Shown piece after piece: positions 1 through 8,900 of a stretch of 46,237 nt of DNA. Position numbers and translations under genes: made by a program. The stretch comes from Chloroflexota bacterium (GTDB taxonomy: Bacteria; Chloroflexota; Anaerolineae; B4-G1; SLSP01). Below the pieces are notes generated by a model. It was given only the letters and a program-made list of their open reading frames with translations. It had not been told where the DNA came from and did not search any database. Position 1 is the first letter of the stretch. Every line of letters starts with the position of its first letter. Location: assembly GCA_019873645.1 (NCBI GenBank), contig JAIOAX010000037.1, positions 1 through 46,237 on the forward strand, given 5' to 3'.

Positions 1-2
1 GT

Positions 3-368
3 GATCACGATCGTTGGGGAGAGCGCCGCGGTGGGCGTCAAAACTTCTGTCGGGGGGAGCATCAACGGCTCTGGCGGCGGGGAGGTCATGTCGAGAATGT
101 TAGTTTCCGTCGGAATCGTATTTGGACAGCGCAGCGGGCGAACCAGGCGCGGCAGAATACGCCTGCTTTCGACCAGTGGCTGAATAGCGTTCGTGAGCGG
201 ATTGAAGGCGCCTTTAACGAATTGCAGAACATTGGGCGCAATCTGGAACGGCTTTTGGCTCTGACGGTGGAGGGCCTGTGTACACGCGTCATGGTCAAGA
301 TGGCAAACCATGTTTTGAAGGTCTTGTTACGCCGTGATTACAACATCGCTATCGTCTCTTTTTCGTAA
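3..368 (+). pseudogene. C-terminal remnant of a DDE-type transposase
   Basis: A frame open from the window edge to TAA at 366-368 ends in a segment (about 120-368) that resembles the C-terminus of an insertion-sequence transposase: a Gln/Asn-rich stretch, then R-x-RIEGAFNELQNIGRNLERL and a tail rich in Val, Met and Leu. The pattern IE..FNE.QN.GRNLERLL is one I associate with the last helices of IS982/IS4-like DDE transposases, but the family is from memory and uncertain. The residues encoded before about 100 are Arg/Gly-rich and look out of frame, so the copy is either frameshifted or only its 3' end is real. No terminal inverted repeat was recognised downstream. Confidence 0.4.
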
Positions 369-418
369 GTTTACCCTGATCCATCTCCATTCTCACTTTG
401 ATTTCACACCAGCCGTTC

Positions 419-477
419 CATACTCCTACTCCATACTCCTTATTCCATACTCCTTACTCCGTACCCCTCAACATTCC
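419..477. repeat. Word array, CCATACTCCT type
   Basis: Four irregular copies of CCATACTCCT/TTACTCC follow one another. The stop codon and last codons of the neighbouring minus-strand binding protein (stop at 440) lie inside the array, so the array forms its 3' end and trailer. Confidence 0.7.
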
Positions 478-2377
478 ACGTCTCCACGCTAATTGGATCC
501 GGGGCGAAACCGCGCAGGTCGGCGCGGGCGGCGTAGAAGCGGGGACGGAAGAAAAGCGGCAGCGCTGGCAGGTCGGTACTGAAGAGCCGCTGAGCTTCCC
601 CGAAAGCCGTCAGATAATCGGCCTCGCCGGGGAGCGTCGCAAGCGCCTGGCGGCATGCGGCATCGTAGGCCGGGTTGTGGTAGCCGCCGAAGTTCTGTCC
701 GCTCCACTGATTGTCGGCGGAGGGAATCTCCGTTGAAAGGTAGAGATCGCAGGGCGGGGTGATGTCTGCAAGCCATGAGAACTCGGCGAGATCGAATTGA
801 CGCCCGTAGAGCGTTGTGCCGGCGCCGTCCTTGAAAAAGGTTGCCGCGTCCAGTTGTTTGACATCTACCTGGATGCCGCAGGCGGCCAGATCGGCGACGA
901 TCAACGCGCTGGTTTGGGTGCGCATATTCGCCGTCGTGGTGCTGTAGCGGATGCGGAACGGCGTCCCGTCGAAGAAACCGGCGACGCCGTGCGCCTCGCG
1001 GACGCCGTCGCCATCCCGATCTTGCCAGCCAACCTCTTCCAGCAACGCCTGCCCCTGGGCCGGATCATAAGGATAGATGGTGACATCGCCGACGGCCAGC
1101 GGATGGTTCGCAGGGGCAAAGGTGTTGGGAATGATGCTGAATCCCCCGACCACCTGATCAACCAGAGCCTGGCGATGGATGCAATAGGCGACCGCGCGCC
1201 GTGTCCGGGCATCCTGGAAGAACGGCGGCTGGGCATAGTCAGGTGGGGGATCAACGTTGAATGTCAGATGCTCCCAAATCGGCCCGTTGACAACGTAGAG
1301 CTTTGCTTTTCCCGCCGCTTCCAGCTCTTGCAGACGCGGCAGGTCGCGTTCCAGGTACAGATCGAAGCTCAGGACGTCGCATTGTCCTTTTTCCAGCGCA
1401 TCGAGAGCCGTTTTGACATCCTGGTTGGAGATGAAGCGGAAGGTGAGCGTCTCAAAATACGGCAATCCTTCCGCCGCCCGGAAATAGTGGGGGTTGGCCG
1501 ACAGGCGGATAGATTGCCCTGGCGTCCATTTCTCGATGACGTAAGGCCCATAGCTGAGCGGCGTGCGCCTGACGGCATCCTGTTCTAACAACGCTGCGGG
1601 CGTATACTTGTTCCAGGCATGCGCAGGAAGCGGCGTCCAGAACGCGGTGACGTAGGCAGGATCGAGGAAGCCCGGCAGGCCGGTCCAGACAGTGGTGTGA
1701 TCGTCGGGCGTAGTGTAGCCGGCGGTGCGCGATTCCAGCCATTTCCAGTTGGGCGTGTCGGGACTGCGGGCCAGGTTGAAGCTGTAGACGGAATCCTGCG
1801 CGGTGAGCGGTGCGCCGTCGGACCAGCGCAGGTTGGGTTTGAGGGTAAACGTCACCTGCATGGTGTCCATCATAATCGGGCGCTCGTCGAACCTGACTGC
1901 GCAAGCATCGCTGCGGCAGCCGGCCGGGCGGATGCGTGTGCCGGAAGTGAGCTTCACCACATCGCCGTTGGCGTCAACCACCTGCGCGCCGGATTCGACC
2001 GTGACCGCCGTAATCGCGGCGTCGCCATCCGCCAGCGAGGGCAGCTTTTGCAGGATAACGGGGTGATGGGCATAGCCGACGGTATCTATCGGCCCGTCGT
2101 AGAGGGCTTGACGGATCACCCGCGCGGCATTCATATCGTCTTCATAGAGGTACAAAGAGGATGGTTCTGATCCCAGGCAGATGGTGAGCGCGCGCGGCTT
2201 CGGTGTAGGGGTAGGGGATGGGGTTGAGGTGGGTGAAGGAAGCGGCGTGGCGGTGAGGTTGGGCGTGGCCGTCGCCGAAGCGACCGCCGGCGTCGCCGGT
2301 GCAGAAGGCGTCGCCGTGCATGCCAGCAGTATGACGCCGCTCAGCAGCAAACAGGCAACATATTCATACTTTCTCAT
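440..2377 (-). CDS. ABC transporter substrate-binding lipoprotein, family 5 (peptide/nickel type)
   Basis: This 645-residue protein is a solute receptor of the SBP_bac_5 (oligopeptide/dipeptide/nickel) family, anchored outside the membrane. A signal peptide with lipobox LLAC at about residues 17-20 is followed by a Thr/Pro/Ser-rich linker (about 22-62) and the large periplasmic-type binding fold. Family hallmarks include a central FTLKPNLRWSDGAPLTAQD segment and a later RIRYSTT segment. Extra sequence between about 95 and 165 (PVILQKLPSLADGDAA... and a Cys pair) precedes the usual KPNLRWSDG motif. No permease or ATPase genes adjoin it, so it is an orphan receptor here and the ligand cannot be inferred. 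The gene stops inside a word array. Confidence 0.9.
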   Translation of the reverse strand: MRKYEYVACLLLSGVILLACTATPSAPATPAVASATATPNLTATPLPSPTSTPSPTPTPKPRALTICLGSEPSSLYLYEDDMNAARVIRQALYDGPIDTVGYAHHPVILQKLPSLADGDAAITAVTVESGAQVVDANGDVVKLTSGTRIRPAGCRSDACAVRFDERPIMMDTMQVTFTLKPNLRWSDGAPLTAQDSVYSFNLARSPDTPNWKWLESRTAGYTTPDDHTTVWTGLPGFLDPAYVTAFWTPLPAHAWNKYTPAALLEQDAVRRTPLSYGPYVIEKWTPGQSIRLSANPHYFRAAEGLPYFETLTFRFISNQDVKTALDALEKGQCDVLSFDLYLERDLPRLQELEAAGKAKLYVVNGPIWEHLTFNVDPPPDYAQPPFFQDARTRRAVAYCIHRQALVDQVVGGFSIIPNTFAPANHPLAVGDVTIYPYDPAQGQALLEEVGWQDRDGDGVREAHGVAGFFDGTPFRIRYSTTTANMRTQTSALIVADLAACGIQVDVKQLDAATFFKDGAGTTLYGRQFDLAEFSWLADITPPCDLYLSTEIPSADNQWSGQNFGGYHNPAYDAACRQALATLPGEADYLTAFGEAQRLFSTDLPALPLFFRPRFYAARADLRGFAPDPISVETWNVEGYGVRSME

Positions 2378-2400
2378 CCTACTTTACCTTGCAAAAATGA

Positions 2401-2644
2401 ACCACGAATTTGCACGAATAAGAATGACTCCCCTGAAAAAAGTCTAATTCACTGCAGAGACGCAAAGAACGCCGAGAAAAATTAAAGTTTATATCAATAA
2501 AATTAGTAATGAAACGCGAAAGACTTAATCTTATTGAATCTGACATAAAAATCTTTGCGCCCTCCGCGACTCTGCGGTGAGATTTTTAATTTTTTCAGTA
2601 GACTCAAGAATCGCAATGCGTGTAGATTCGTGAAGATTCGTGGT
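2401..2644. repeat. Nested inverted word arrays in a 271-bp gap
   Basis: The gap between two minus-strand genes holds two families of words in inverted arrangement. Outer arms: ACCACGAATTTGCACGAATA (2401-2420) against GATTCGTGAAGATTCGTGGT (2625-2644). Inner arms: GCAGAGACGCAAAGAACGC (from about 2453) against a reverse-complement set reading TTTGCGCCCTCCGCGACTCTGC (about 2553-2574). The AT-rich middle shows no gene. Similar ACCACGAAT and GCAGAGACGC words are known to me as dispersed intergenic repeats in many environmental bacteria. Confidence 0.7.
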
Positions 2645-2648
2645 GAAC

Positions 2649-3440
2649 TTATAACACGGCGCGAGCCAGGCCGCCATCAACGAGGAGGGTGACACCGGTG
2701 ATATACGAGGCCGCCGGTGAAAGCAGGAACGCCGCCGCGCGCGCAAACTCGACCGGGTCGGCCATGCGGCGCAAGGGAACCTCGGTGACGATTTTCGCCG
2801 CTTCTTCTTCGACGGTCGTGCTGTTGTGTTCGGCGCGGGCGCGCAGGATTTCATCCACGCGCTCGGTGTGCGTCCAGCCGGGCGCGATGGCGTTGACGCG
2901 GATGTTATCGGCGCCAAGCTCGATGGAGAGCGTCTTTACCAGGCCGATGACGGCGGTGCGCAAGGCGTTGGAGATGGTCAGCCCGTCCATTGGATAGCGC
3001 ACGGTGACGGACGTGTTGGCGAGGATACTGCCCCCGCCTTGCTCGCGCATGAGTGGTGCGACGGCATAGACCAGTCGAATCGCGCTTTGGATGGTGAGCT
3101 GAATGCCGGCGTCCCATTGCTCCAGGTTGAGGTCCAGGAAATGGCCGGGCGCCGGCCCACCGGCGTTGATAAACAGGGCATCAATCCGCTGAAACTGCCT
3201 GAGCGTTTCGGCGACCAGGCGCTGGATATCCACATCCTGGGTCAGATCGGCGACCACCGGCAGGACGGTCGCGCCGGTTTCGCGGGCTAACTGGCGTGCG
3301 GCCTCCTTCAATGGGGTGACGTTGCGGGCGCACAGAGCGACGTTGGCGCCTTCCTGGGCCAGCACACGTGCGGTGGCATAGCCCAATCCCCGGCTCGCCG
3401 CCGTGACCAATACCGTTTTACCTTTCAACATCAAGTCCAT
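2649..3440 (-). CDS. Short-chain dehydrogenase/reductase with altered catalytic motif
   Basis: A 263-residue classical-length SDR, cytosolic and presumably NAD(P)-dependent. The cofactor loop reads TAASRGLG (residues 13-20), followed by the adenine-side ADLTQ segment and the INAGG motif near residue 92. A Ser stands in the usual place (ANTSVTVRYP), but where active SDRs have YxxxK this protein reads SNALR (about 155-160), so both Tyr and Lys appear replaced. Such a substitution is known in a divergent 3-oxoacyl-ACP-reductase-like subgroup, whose activity is unclear to me. The C-terminal ITGVTLLVDGG is typical. The ATG at 3438-3440 has an AGGAG at good spacing. It lies alone; substrate unknown. 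Confidence 0.9.
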   Translation of the reverse strand: MDLMLKGKTVLVTAASRGLGYATARVLAQEGANVALCARNVTPLKEAARQLARETGATVLPVVADLTQDVDIQRLVAETLRQFQRIDALFINAGGPAPGHFLDLNLEQWDAGIQLTIQSAIRLVYAVAPLMREQGGGSILANTSVTVRYPMDGLTISNALRTAVIGLVKTLSIELGADNIRVNAIAPGWTHTERVDEILRARAEHNSTTVEEEAAKIVTEVPLRRMADPVEFARAAAFLLSPAASYITGVTLLVDGGLARAVL

Positions 3441-3472
3441 TTGTAAACTCCTGATTATGGTTGTGGGTTATG

Positions 3473-3512
3473 GGCGTAATTCGTTATTCGTAATTCGCTA
3501 TTCGTAATTCAC
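3473..3512. repeat. Word array, TATTCGTAATTCG type
   Basis: Two to three copies of TTATTCGTAATTCG/CTATTCGTAATTC run into the 3' end of the FHA gene, whose TAG stop (3498-3500) and last codons are part of the array. Confidence 0.65.
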
Positions 3513-3941
3513 CACTCGCCCTTCGTTCATTGTCTCAAACCGCAAGATCGTCTGTCCGACGCGGATGCGATCTCCCGATGCTAAGGGTGTTGGTTGATTG
3601 ACGCGCTTATCGTTGAGAAAAGTTCCATTGTGGCTGCCTAAATCTTCGAGCCACCACAGGTTATCGCGCCAGAGGAGCATCGCGTGATGGGTGGAGGTGA
3701 AGGGATCGTTGAGCGGTAGATGGTTGGCGGCGCCGCGTCCAATCGCCATGACCGGACGCAGGGCAATACATCTCCCCGGTTCATCGCCTTGCTCAATGAT
3801 GACTTGCGCCTGCGTATGGGCAACGCCCGGCGGCTGCTCGTTTTGGTGCAGTCCACGCCAGAGCACATAGAGCGCTACACCCAGGAAGAGATAGAGTAGA
3901 GCCGCCAACACCAGGCGCAAGGTCAATAAAAGCTCGCCCAT
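3498..3941 (-). CDS. Membrane-anchored FHA domain protein (FhaB-like)
   Basis: This 147-residue protein has one N-terminal transmembrane helix (about residues 5-29, Leu-rich) followed by a cytoplasmic FHA domain that would bind phosphothreonine peptides. The FHA signature is complete: IGRGAANHLPL, then STHHAML, then LGSHNGTFLN and a final RVGQTILRF. The architecture, one membrane helix plus one FHA, matches FhaB-like proteins that act with Ser/Thr kinases in cell-wall control in Gram-positive-type bacteria. It follows the DUF3662-FHA gene with a single nucleotide between stop and start, so the two are almost certainly translated together. No kinase or phosphatase gene is adjacent. The stop codon lies in a word array. 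Confidence 0.88.
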   Translation of the reverse strand: MGELLLTLRLVLAALLYLFLGVALYVLWRGLHQNEQPPGVAHTQAQVIIEQGDEPGRCIALRPVMAIGRGAANHLPLNDPFTSTHHAMLLWRDNLWWLEDLGSHNGTFLNDKRVNQPTPLASGDRIRVGQTILRFETMNEGRVVNYE

Positions 3942-3942
3942 G

Positions 3943-4743
3943 TTACATCTTCAACGGTGGATAGGTATGGGTATCTCCATCGCTCTCATAACGCCGGTTT
4001 CTGGCTCCGCGCCGGCCGCCTTCTCCTTCGGCATAGATCAGCTCCACACCCGCAAGTGAAATCACATCCCCAGGACGCAGGACGATTTCCTGGACGGCAA
4101 ACCCGTTAACCTGTGTGCCACCGCTGCTTCCTAAATCTTGCAGGATATAGCGTCCGTAACGGTAGCGCAACTGGGCATGATAGCGTGAAACGCGCAGGTC
4201 CTCGATAATCAAATCGTTGTCGAAGGCGCGTCCGATGCGTACCGTGGGTTGTGTCAGGTCAAAGGTGCGCGCTCCCTGGACGATGAGGTAGGCCTGAAGG
4301 TCTATGGTTTCTTCTGCCAGCTGTTGATGGATACTTTCCAGGTCGAGATCGCGGGTCGGGTCATGGGAAGCAGAAACGCGGTCGGCCGGGGTGATGCGCA
4401 CGGCATGCAGTGGAACGTCGGCTTTGGCTTCCAAAAGTACAACCGGCGGCTCCATCAGCCGGACGCGCATCCTTTCGGCCAACGTCTCCAGAGCATTCGC
4501 CAGTTGCATATCCAGGTTGGGATGGTGATATTGCAACGCCTCAAGGTCTTCGGGATTGAGTGTGATGCGATAGCGTCCCGGAATTTCCGGCGTTCCGTCG
4601 GCGCCGATGCGTTCGCCGTCTTCCAACGCCCGCACAAGACGACGCGCCACATCCTGCGAAAGCAATTGCCCGGCGAACAGCCGCACGAAAGGCTCCTCGA
4701 CAAGCTGCTCAATCCAGTTTTCAAGACGCATCAAGCTCTTCAT
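3943..4743 (-). CDS. DUF3662 and FHA domain protein (FhaA-like)
   Basis: A 266-residue soluble protein with an N-terminal DUF3662 domain (about 1-120, opening LENWIEQLVEEPFVRLFAG) and a C-terminal FHA domain (about 160-245). The FHA signature is intact: VRIGRAFDNDLII, RVSRYHAQL, and DLGSSGGTQVNG, where Gly replaces the more usual Asn in S.NGT. In Actinobacteria and Chloroflexota such FhaA proteins sit with PknB-type kinases, RodA/FtsW and a penicillin-binding protein; none of those is next door here. It heads a two-gene unit with the FhaB-like gene. A promoter (TTGCTC-N16-TATAAT) puts the transcription start almost on the ATG, so the mRNA may be leaderless. Confidence 0.88.
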   Translation of the reverse strand: MKSLMRLENWIEQLVEEPFVRLFAGQLLSQDVARRLVRALEDGERIGADGTPEIPGRYRITLNPEDLEALQYHHPNLDMQLANALETLAERMRVRLMEPPVVLLEAKADVPLHAVRITPADRVSASHDPTRDLDLESIHQQLAEETIDLQAYLIVQGARTFDLTQPTVRIGRAFDNDLIIEDLRVSRYHAQLRYRYGRYILQDLGSSGGTQVNGFAVQEIVLRPGDVISLAGVELIYAEGEGGRRGARNRRYESDGDTHTYPPLKM

Positions 4744-4751
4744 ATACGCTC

Positions 4752-4779
4752 ATTATAGGCACAAACCCCACCGGAGCAA
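4752..4779 (-). promoter_or_regulatory. Promoter of the FHA operon
   Basis: On the minus strand TTGCTC (4774-4779) is separated by 16 nt from TATAAT (4752-4757). The predicted start is about 4743-4746, coinciding with the ATG at 4743. Confidence 0.6.
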
Positions 4780-4830
4780 ACTGGTTGCTGGTTGCCGGAA
4801 GCTGGTTGCTGGTTATTCGTTACTCATTTC
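4780..4830. repeat. Word array, CTGGTTGCTGGTT type
   Basis: CTGGTTGCTGGTTGC recurs twice and then grades into GTTATTCGTTACTC. The TAA stop of the RmlD-like gene (4820) lies in the last word. The same CTGGTTGCTGGTTGCTGG word occurs again at 31923-31950. Confidence 0.65.
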
Positions 4831-5686
4831 CCACTAAAACCGTATCCACTCCCGGAAGCGGCGTGCGGAGCAGTGTGCGCGCTTTGCTGCAATCAAGTGT
4901 GCAATCCAGGGGCCGGATCAGGCCGCTGGCGCGACTGCTCATAGCCCGGATGGGATCAGGCGCGACGCCGTGAAAGCGCGCCAGGCGCGCACCGAATTCG
5001 TAACGCGACAGGGCTTGCGCCCCGGCGACATGAAGAACGCCATTATAGTCGCCGTCTGCCAGCTCCCAGAGTGCGCCCACCAGGCTTTCCACCCAGATGG
5101 GATTCCGCAGTTCATCGGTGAACAGCGCAATGGGCGCGCCGTTCTGTACACTGTTGAGAATCCATAGCGTCTGCCGGTCAAGCGGGGGCCGGCGTCCGTA
5201 GATCAGCGATGTCCGCACGATGAGCGCCCGCACCCCGCAAGCTTGCACCTCGGCCTCGGCGAGCGCTTTGCTGCGTCCGTAATCAGTGATCGGGTTGGGG
5301 ATGTCTTCTTCGGTATAGTTTCCACGTTCCCCATCGAAGACCACATCGGTAGAAAGATGGATGAGCCGCCCACCGATGGCCGCCACGGCCCGCGCGACCG
5401 CGCGCGTGCCGTCAACGTTGACTGCTGTGAAGTCGGCATTGGCGCCGGGATTCGCTGCCGCCGTATGGATGACGACCTCAGGCATAACTTCTCCAATCAC
5501 TGCCATTACCGCCGCCGCGTCGCGCACATCGAGATGCCGCCATGTCGCACCGGGCGCCGCGGCGGGTTGCGTCCAATACGTCGCTGTAATGTCCCAGGTC
5601 GGTGGGGCCAGGCGCACCAGCCAGTTGCCCAGATACCCACTGCCACCTGTGATCAACGCCCGTCGTCGCATCGCTGTGCCCCCCAT
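4820..5686 (-). CDS. RmlD-like NAD-dependent sugar-nucleotide reductase/epimerase
   Basis: A 288-residue extended SDR related to dTDP-4-dehydrorhamnose reductase. The Rossmann loop TGGSGYLG stands at about residues 13-20, a STDVVFDGERGNY segment follows near 145 (typical of RmlD proteins) and the catalytic YGRSK is present near 170. The RmlD-type substrate region RNPIWVESL is also seen. It would work on nucleotide sugars in the cytosol, although RmlD-like proteins outside rhamnose clusters have other roles. Two starts are possible, ATG 5686 or ATG 5671; the latter is preceded by a G-rich stretch that could serve as ribosome site. Its stop codon lies in a word array and another array lies upstream. 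Confidence 0.85.
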   Translation of the reverse strand: MGGTAMRRRALITGGSGYLGNWLVRLAPPTWDITATYWTQPAAAPGATWRHLDVRDAAAVMAVIGEVMPEVVIHTAAANPGANADFTAVNVDGTRAVARAVAAIGGRLIHLSTDVVFDGERGNYTEEDIPNPITDYGRSKALAEAEVQACGVRALIVRTSLIYGRRPPLDRQTLWILNSVQNGAPIALFTDELRNPIWVESLVGALWELADGDYNGVLHVAGAQALSRYEFGARLARFHGVAPDPIRAMSSRASGLIRPLDCTLDCSKARTLLRTPLPGVDTVLVGNE

Positions 5687-5695
5687 TCCCTTCTC

Positions 5696-5768
5696 GCCGC
5701 TTCTTCTCTCGCTGATTCTCTTCCCGCTGATTCTTTTCTCGCTGATTCTCTTCCCGCTGATTCTTCCC
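5696..5768. repeat. Word array, CGCTGATTCTCTTCC type
   Basis: A 30-bp unit occurs twice in tandem (5701-5730 and 5731-5760, one mismatch), each unit holding two CGCTGATTC words. The same word reappears at 31975-32041 and 36460-36662. Confidence 0.75.
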
Positions 5769-5810
5769 CCTCAGTATACACCCTTCGCCCTGATTCGAGA
5801 AAAAACATTG

Positions 5811-5920
5811 TAGGGCTATCGCATTTGGAAAACTTTGTCCTGTCGTGCTGTCTGTTGTGTCGCTAAAGCGGCCTTTAGGCCGTATTCAGTTGCCGGAAGC
5901 GGCCAAATGCGATAGCCCTA
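5811..5920. mobile_element. 110-bp MITE with 18-bp perfect terminal inverted repeats
   Basis: TAGGGCTATCGCATTTGG at 5811-5828 is the exact reverse complement of 5903-5920. The element is bordered by a perfect 10-bp direct repeat AAAAACATTG (5801-5810 and 5921-5930), read as the target-site duplication. The 74-bp interior codes nothing convincing and holds a small palindrome CGGCCTTTAGGCCG. Duplications of 10-12 bp are typical of IS4-family elements such as the IS231 group, so an IS4-like transposase elsewhere probably moved it. It landed just upstream of the promoter of the O-antigen ligase-like gene. Confidence 0.9.
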
Positions 5921-5927
5921 AAAAACA

Positions 5928-5955
5928 TTGTCGTTTGGCGTTGCCGGGTTATAAT
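5928..5955 (+). promoter_or_regulatory. Promoter of the O-antigen ligase-like gene
   Basis: TTGTCG (5928-5933), 16-nt spacer, TATAAT (5950-5955). The first three bases of the -35 belong to the MITE target duplication. Transcription would start near 5962, on the ATG at 5963, with no ribosome site. Confidence 0.6.
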
Positions 5956-5962
5956 GCCCCCT

Positions 5963-8900
5963 ATGAAACGGATAATGAAACACAAACCGCTCCTGTTCTT
6001 TGTTTTGGGAATCCTGTTGCTGCTGCTGGCGGCATTGGGTGCCGTGCAACTGCGTGCGCGCTGGAAATTTCTCACCCGTGGCCGCGAGGCCGGCTTCCCC
6101 GCGCCGCTGGCCGATACCGCATTGCCGCGCGCCTGCGTCAACGCTGCCCTGGAACAGTACGATGCCGAGGCTCTGACCTGGGCGCTGGACACCATTGCCG
6201 AGGGCGGCTTTGCCTGGGTGCGACAGCGTTTTGCCTGGGTCGCCATTGAACCTGTACCGGGCGAATTTCATTGGGAAACCTGGGACGCGCTGGTCTCAGA
6301 GGCGCGAGCGCGCGACTTGCGCCTGCTGGCCGTCCTCGATACTGCGCCTGACTGGGCCGGCATGCCGCCTGACCCGGTTGCCTTTGCGCGCTTTGCCGGA
6401 GCGCTGGCCGCCCGCTACGGCGACACACTGACCTATTATCAAATCTGGCATAACCCCAACCTGGGCGACGCCTGGGGCGGCTATGCCGATGCCTATGCTT
6501 ACACAACGCTTCTCGCCCGCGCGGCAGAGGCCATCCGCGCCGCCGACGCCGACGCGCGTATCGTGCTCGGCAGCCTGGCGCCCAACGTCGAATCCGGCGC
6601 GCGCAACTACGCCGAAGACATTTTCCTGGAGATGCTCTATGTTGCGGGCGCGCAGCCGTATTTTGACGTGGTCGCCGCACAGCCCTACGGTTTCTTCGCA
6701 GATCCCCAAGACCGCACTGTGGGGCGCACGGTGTTCAACTTCTCGCGGGCAATCTTGATCCGTGAGACATTGCAGGCGCACGGCGACGCGAACAAGGCCG
6801 TGTGGGTCAGCCATTTCGGGTGGAACAGCAAGCCGGATGTCTGGCCCGGCCCGGCCTCGATCTGGGGCAGTGTGGACGAGACCACGCAGGCGGAATACAC
6901 CGTCGCAGCGCTGGCGCGGGCAGAGCGTGAATGGCCCTGGATGGGCGTGCTGTGCGTCAACGGTTTCCAGCCGCGCCCTGAAAACACACCGCGCGCCGTC
7001 CCCGATGCTGAAGAACACTGGGGGTTTGCTCTGGTCGGGCCGGACGGCACCCCGCGTCCGGTCTACACGGCGCTGCGTGAGTGGAATGTCCGCCCGCGCG
7101 TGGCGACGCCCGGCGGCTACACCGCCGGCACCGACCTGGCCGACTTCGAGGGTTTGTGGACCCGCGGCCCGCAGGGTGCGGACATCGGCCAGAGCGGCGA
7201 CCGGGTACGGCTGACCTTTGAAGGCACCGGCGTCGCGTTGACAGTGCGGCGTGGGCCATACCGCGCCTTCCTTTTCGTTACCGTAGATGGCGAGCCGGCT
7301 CCGGCGCTGCCGCGTGACCGTGAGGGGCACGCTTACGTCGTCCTCTACGATCCCCTGGCGGCTATAGCAACCGTCCCACTGGCGGAACATCTCCCCTATG
7401 GAAAGCATACCGTCGAGGTCGTTGCCGAGCGCGGGTGGGGGCAATGGGCGCTCGCCGATTGGCGGGTGGCGAACCAACTCGATGCTGCACCCTATACGCG
7501 GGGTCTCGTCGCGCTGGCGCTCCTGGGCCTCGTTGGACTGCTCCTGGCGTTTTACGCCGGACGCCGCGTGGACTGGGGCTGGATGGGGCGGTGGCTGGCT
7601 TATCTGTGGCAGCGGTTGCGTGAGAGCGGCCAGATTGTCCTCACTGCGACTTTGAGTGCAGTATATCTGTTTGCCGCATGGCGGGTATTGATGGGCGAGG
7701 GCGTGTATCGGCGCCTGGGGGATGGCGGGGAGCTGTTGAGCCTGTTACTGGCGACGGGATTGTACTATTTCTCCCCGTGGCTGCTGTTGACTTTGGCCGC
7801 CGGCGCCGTGGCTTCGCTCATTGTTTTCCTGCGGCCGGCCCTGGGGCTGATGCTGGTGCTGTTTGCCGCGCCGCTCTATATGCACCCGCTTTCGCTGTTG
7901 GGAAAATCGTTCTCGCTGGCGGAGTTGCTCCTGCTGCCCACGCTGGCAGGGAGCTTTTTCCAGCTTGCGGGGATGTGGCGGGAGGGTTGGCGTCCGCGTC
8001 TGCCGCGCCGCGAGCTATGGCTTGTGGGAGCTCTCGTTGTCGTTGCCTTGCTCTCGACATTGGGCGCCGCTAATCAGCGCGTGGCGTTCCGCGAGTTCCG
8101 CCTGGTCATCCTGGAGCCAGTGCTGTTTTATCTGGCGTTGATCGCCTTGCCGTTGGAGAAACACGAGCGTTGGCGCATGGTGGATGCGCTGGTGTGCAGC
8201 GCGGTGATGGTGGCCGTGGTGGGCCTGGTGCAGTATTTCTTCCTGGGCGATGTGATCACGGCGGAAGGCGGCATGCGGCGGCTGCGCAGTGTTTACGGAT
8301 CGCCCAACAATGTGGGGCTGTATTTAGGACGGGCGTTGCCGTTCATGCTCGCCGTGGTGTTTTTCGGTGGGGATACCCATAACGGCACAAAAGCATTTAT
8401 GCGTTCGCTATTGGCTTCGCGGCGCCGCAGACTTTACGCCATGGCGCTTGCGCCGGTGGGGGCGGCGCTGCTGCTCACCCTCTCGCGCGGGGCGATCGTT
8501 TTGGGAATTCCGGCCATATTGCTGGTGTTGGGGATGCTCGGCGGGCCAAAGTGGCGTCGGGCAACGCTGATCGTCTTATTCATCGGCGCGCTGGCGCTGG
8601 TCCCCCTGCTGCGCACGCCGCGCTTTGCGGGCATGTTTGACCTGAGCGGGGGCACGACCGGTTTCCGTGTGGCCCTGTGGTACAGCACTTTGGGGATGAT
8701 CCGCGATCATCCCTTGCTCGGTGTGGGGCCGGATAATTTCCTCTACGCCTACCGCACCCGCTACGTCTTGCCGACGGCCTGGGAGGAATTCAACCTGGCG
8801 CACCCGCATAACGTGGTGCTCGATTTCGCCGCGCGGCTGGGGATTGCCGGGTTAGTTGTGTTTGCGGGGTTGCAAATTTTATTTTGGCACAAGGCATGGC

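Noticed and set aside
1..183. Small Gly/Ser-rich frame at the window start
   Set aside because: Overlaps the transposase-like frame, is of low complexity and has no support beyond being open.
797..1588. Sense frame (263 codons) opposite the substrate-binding protein
   Set aside because: Shadow frame; the minus strand carries a lipobox and family 5 motifs.
6296..7477. Antisense frame (393 codons) opposite the glycosidase-like domain
   Set aside because: Shadow of the ligase-like gene; composition is not protein-like and no ribosome site fits.
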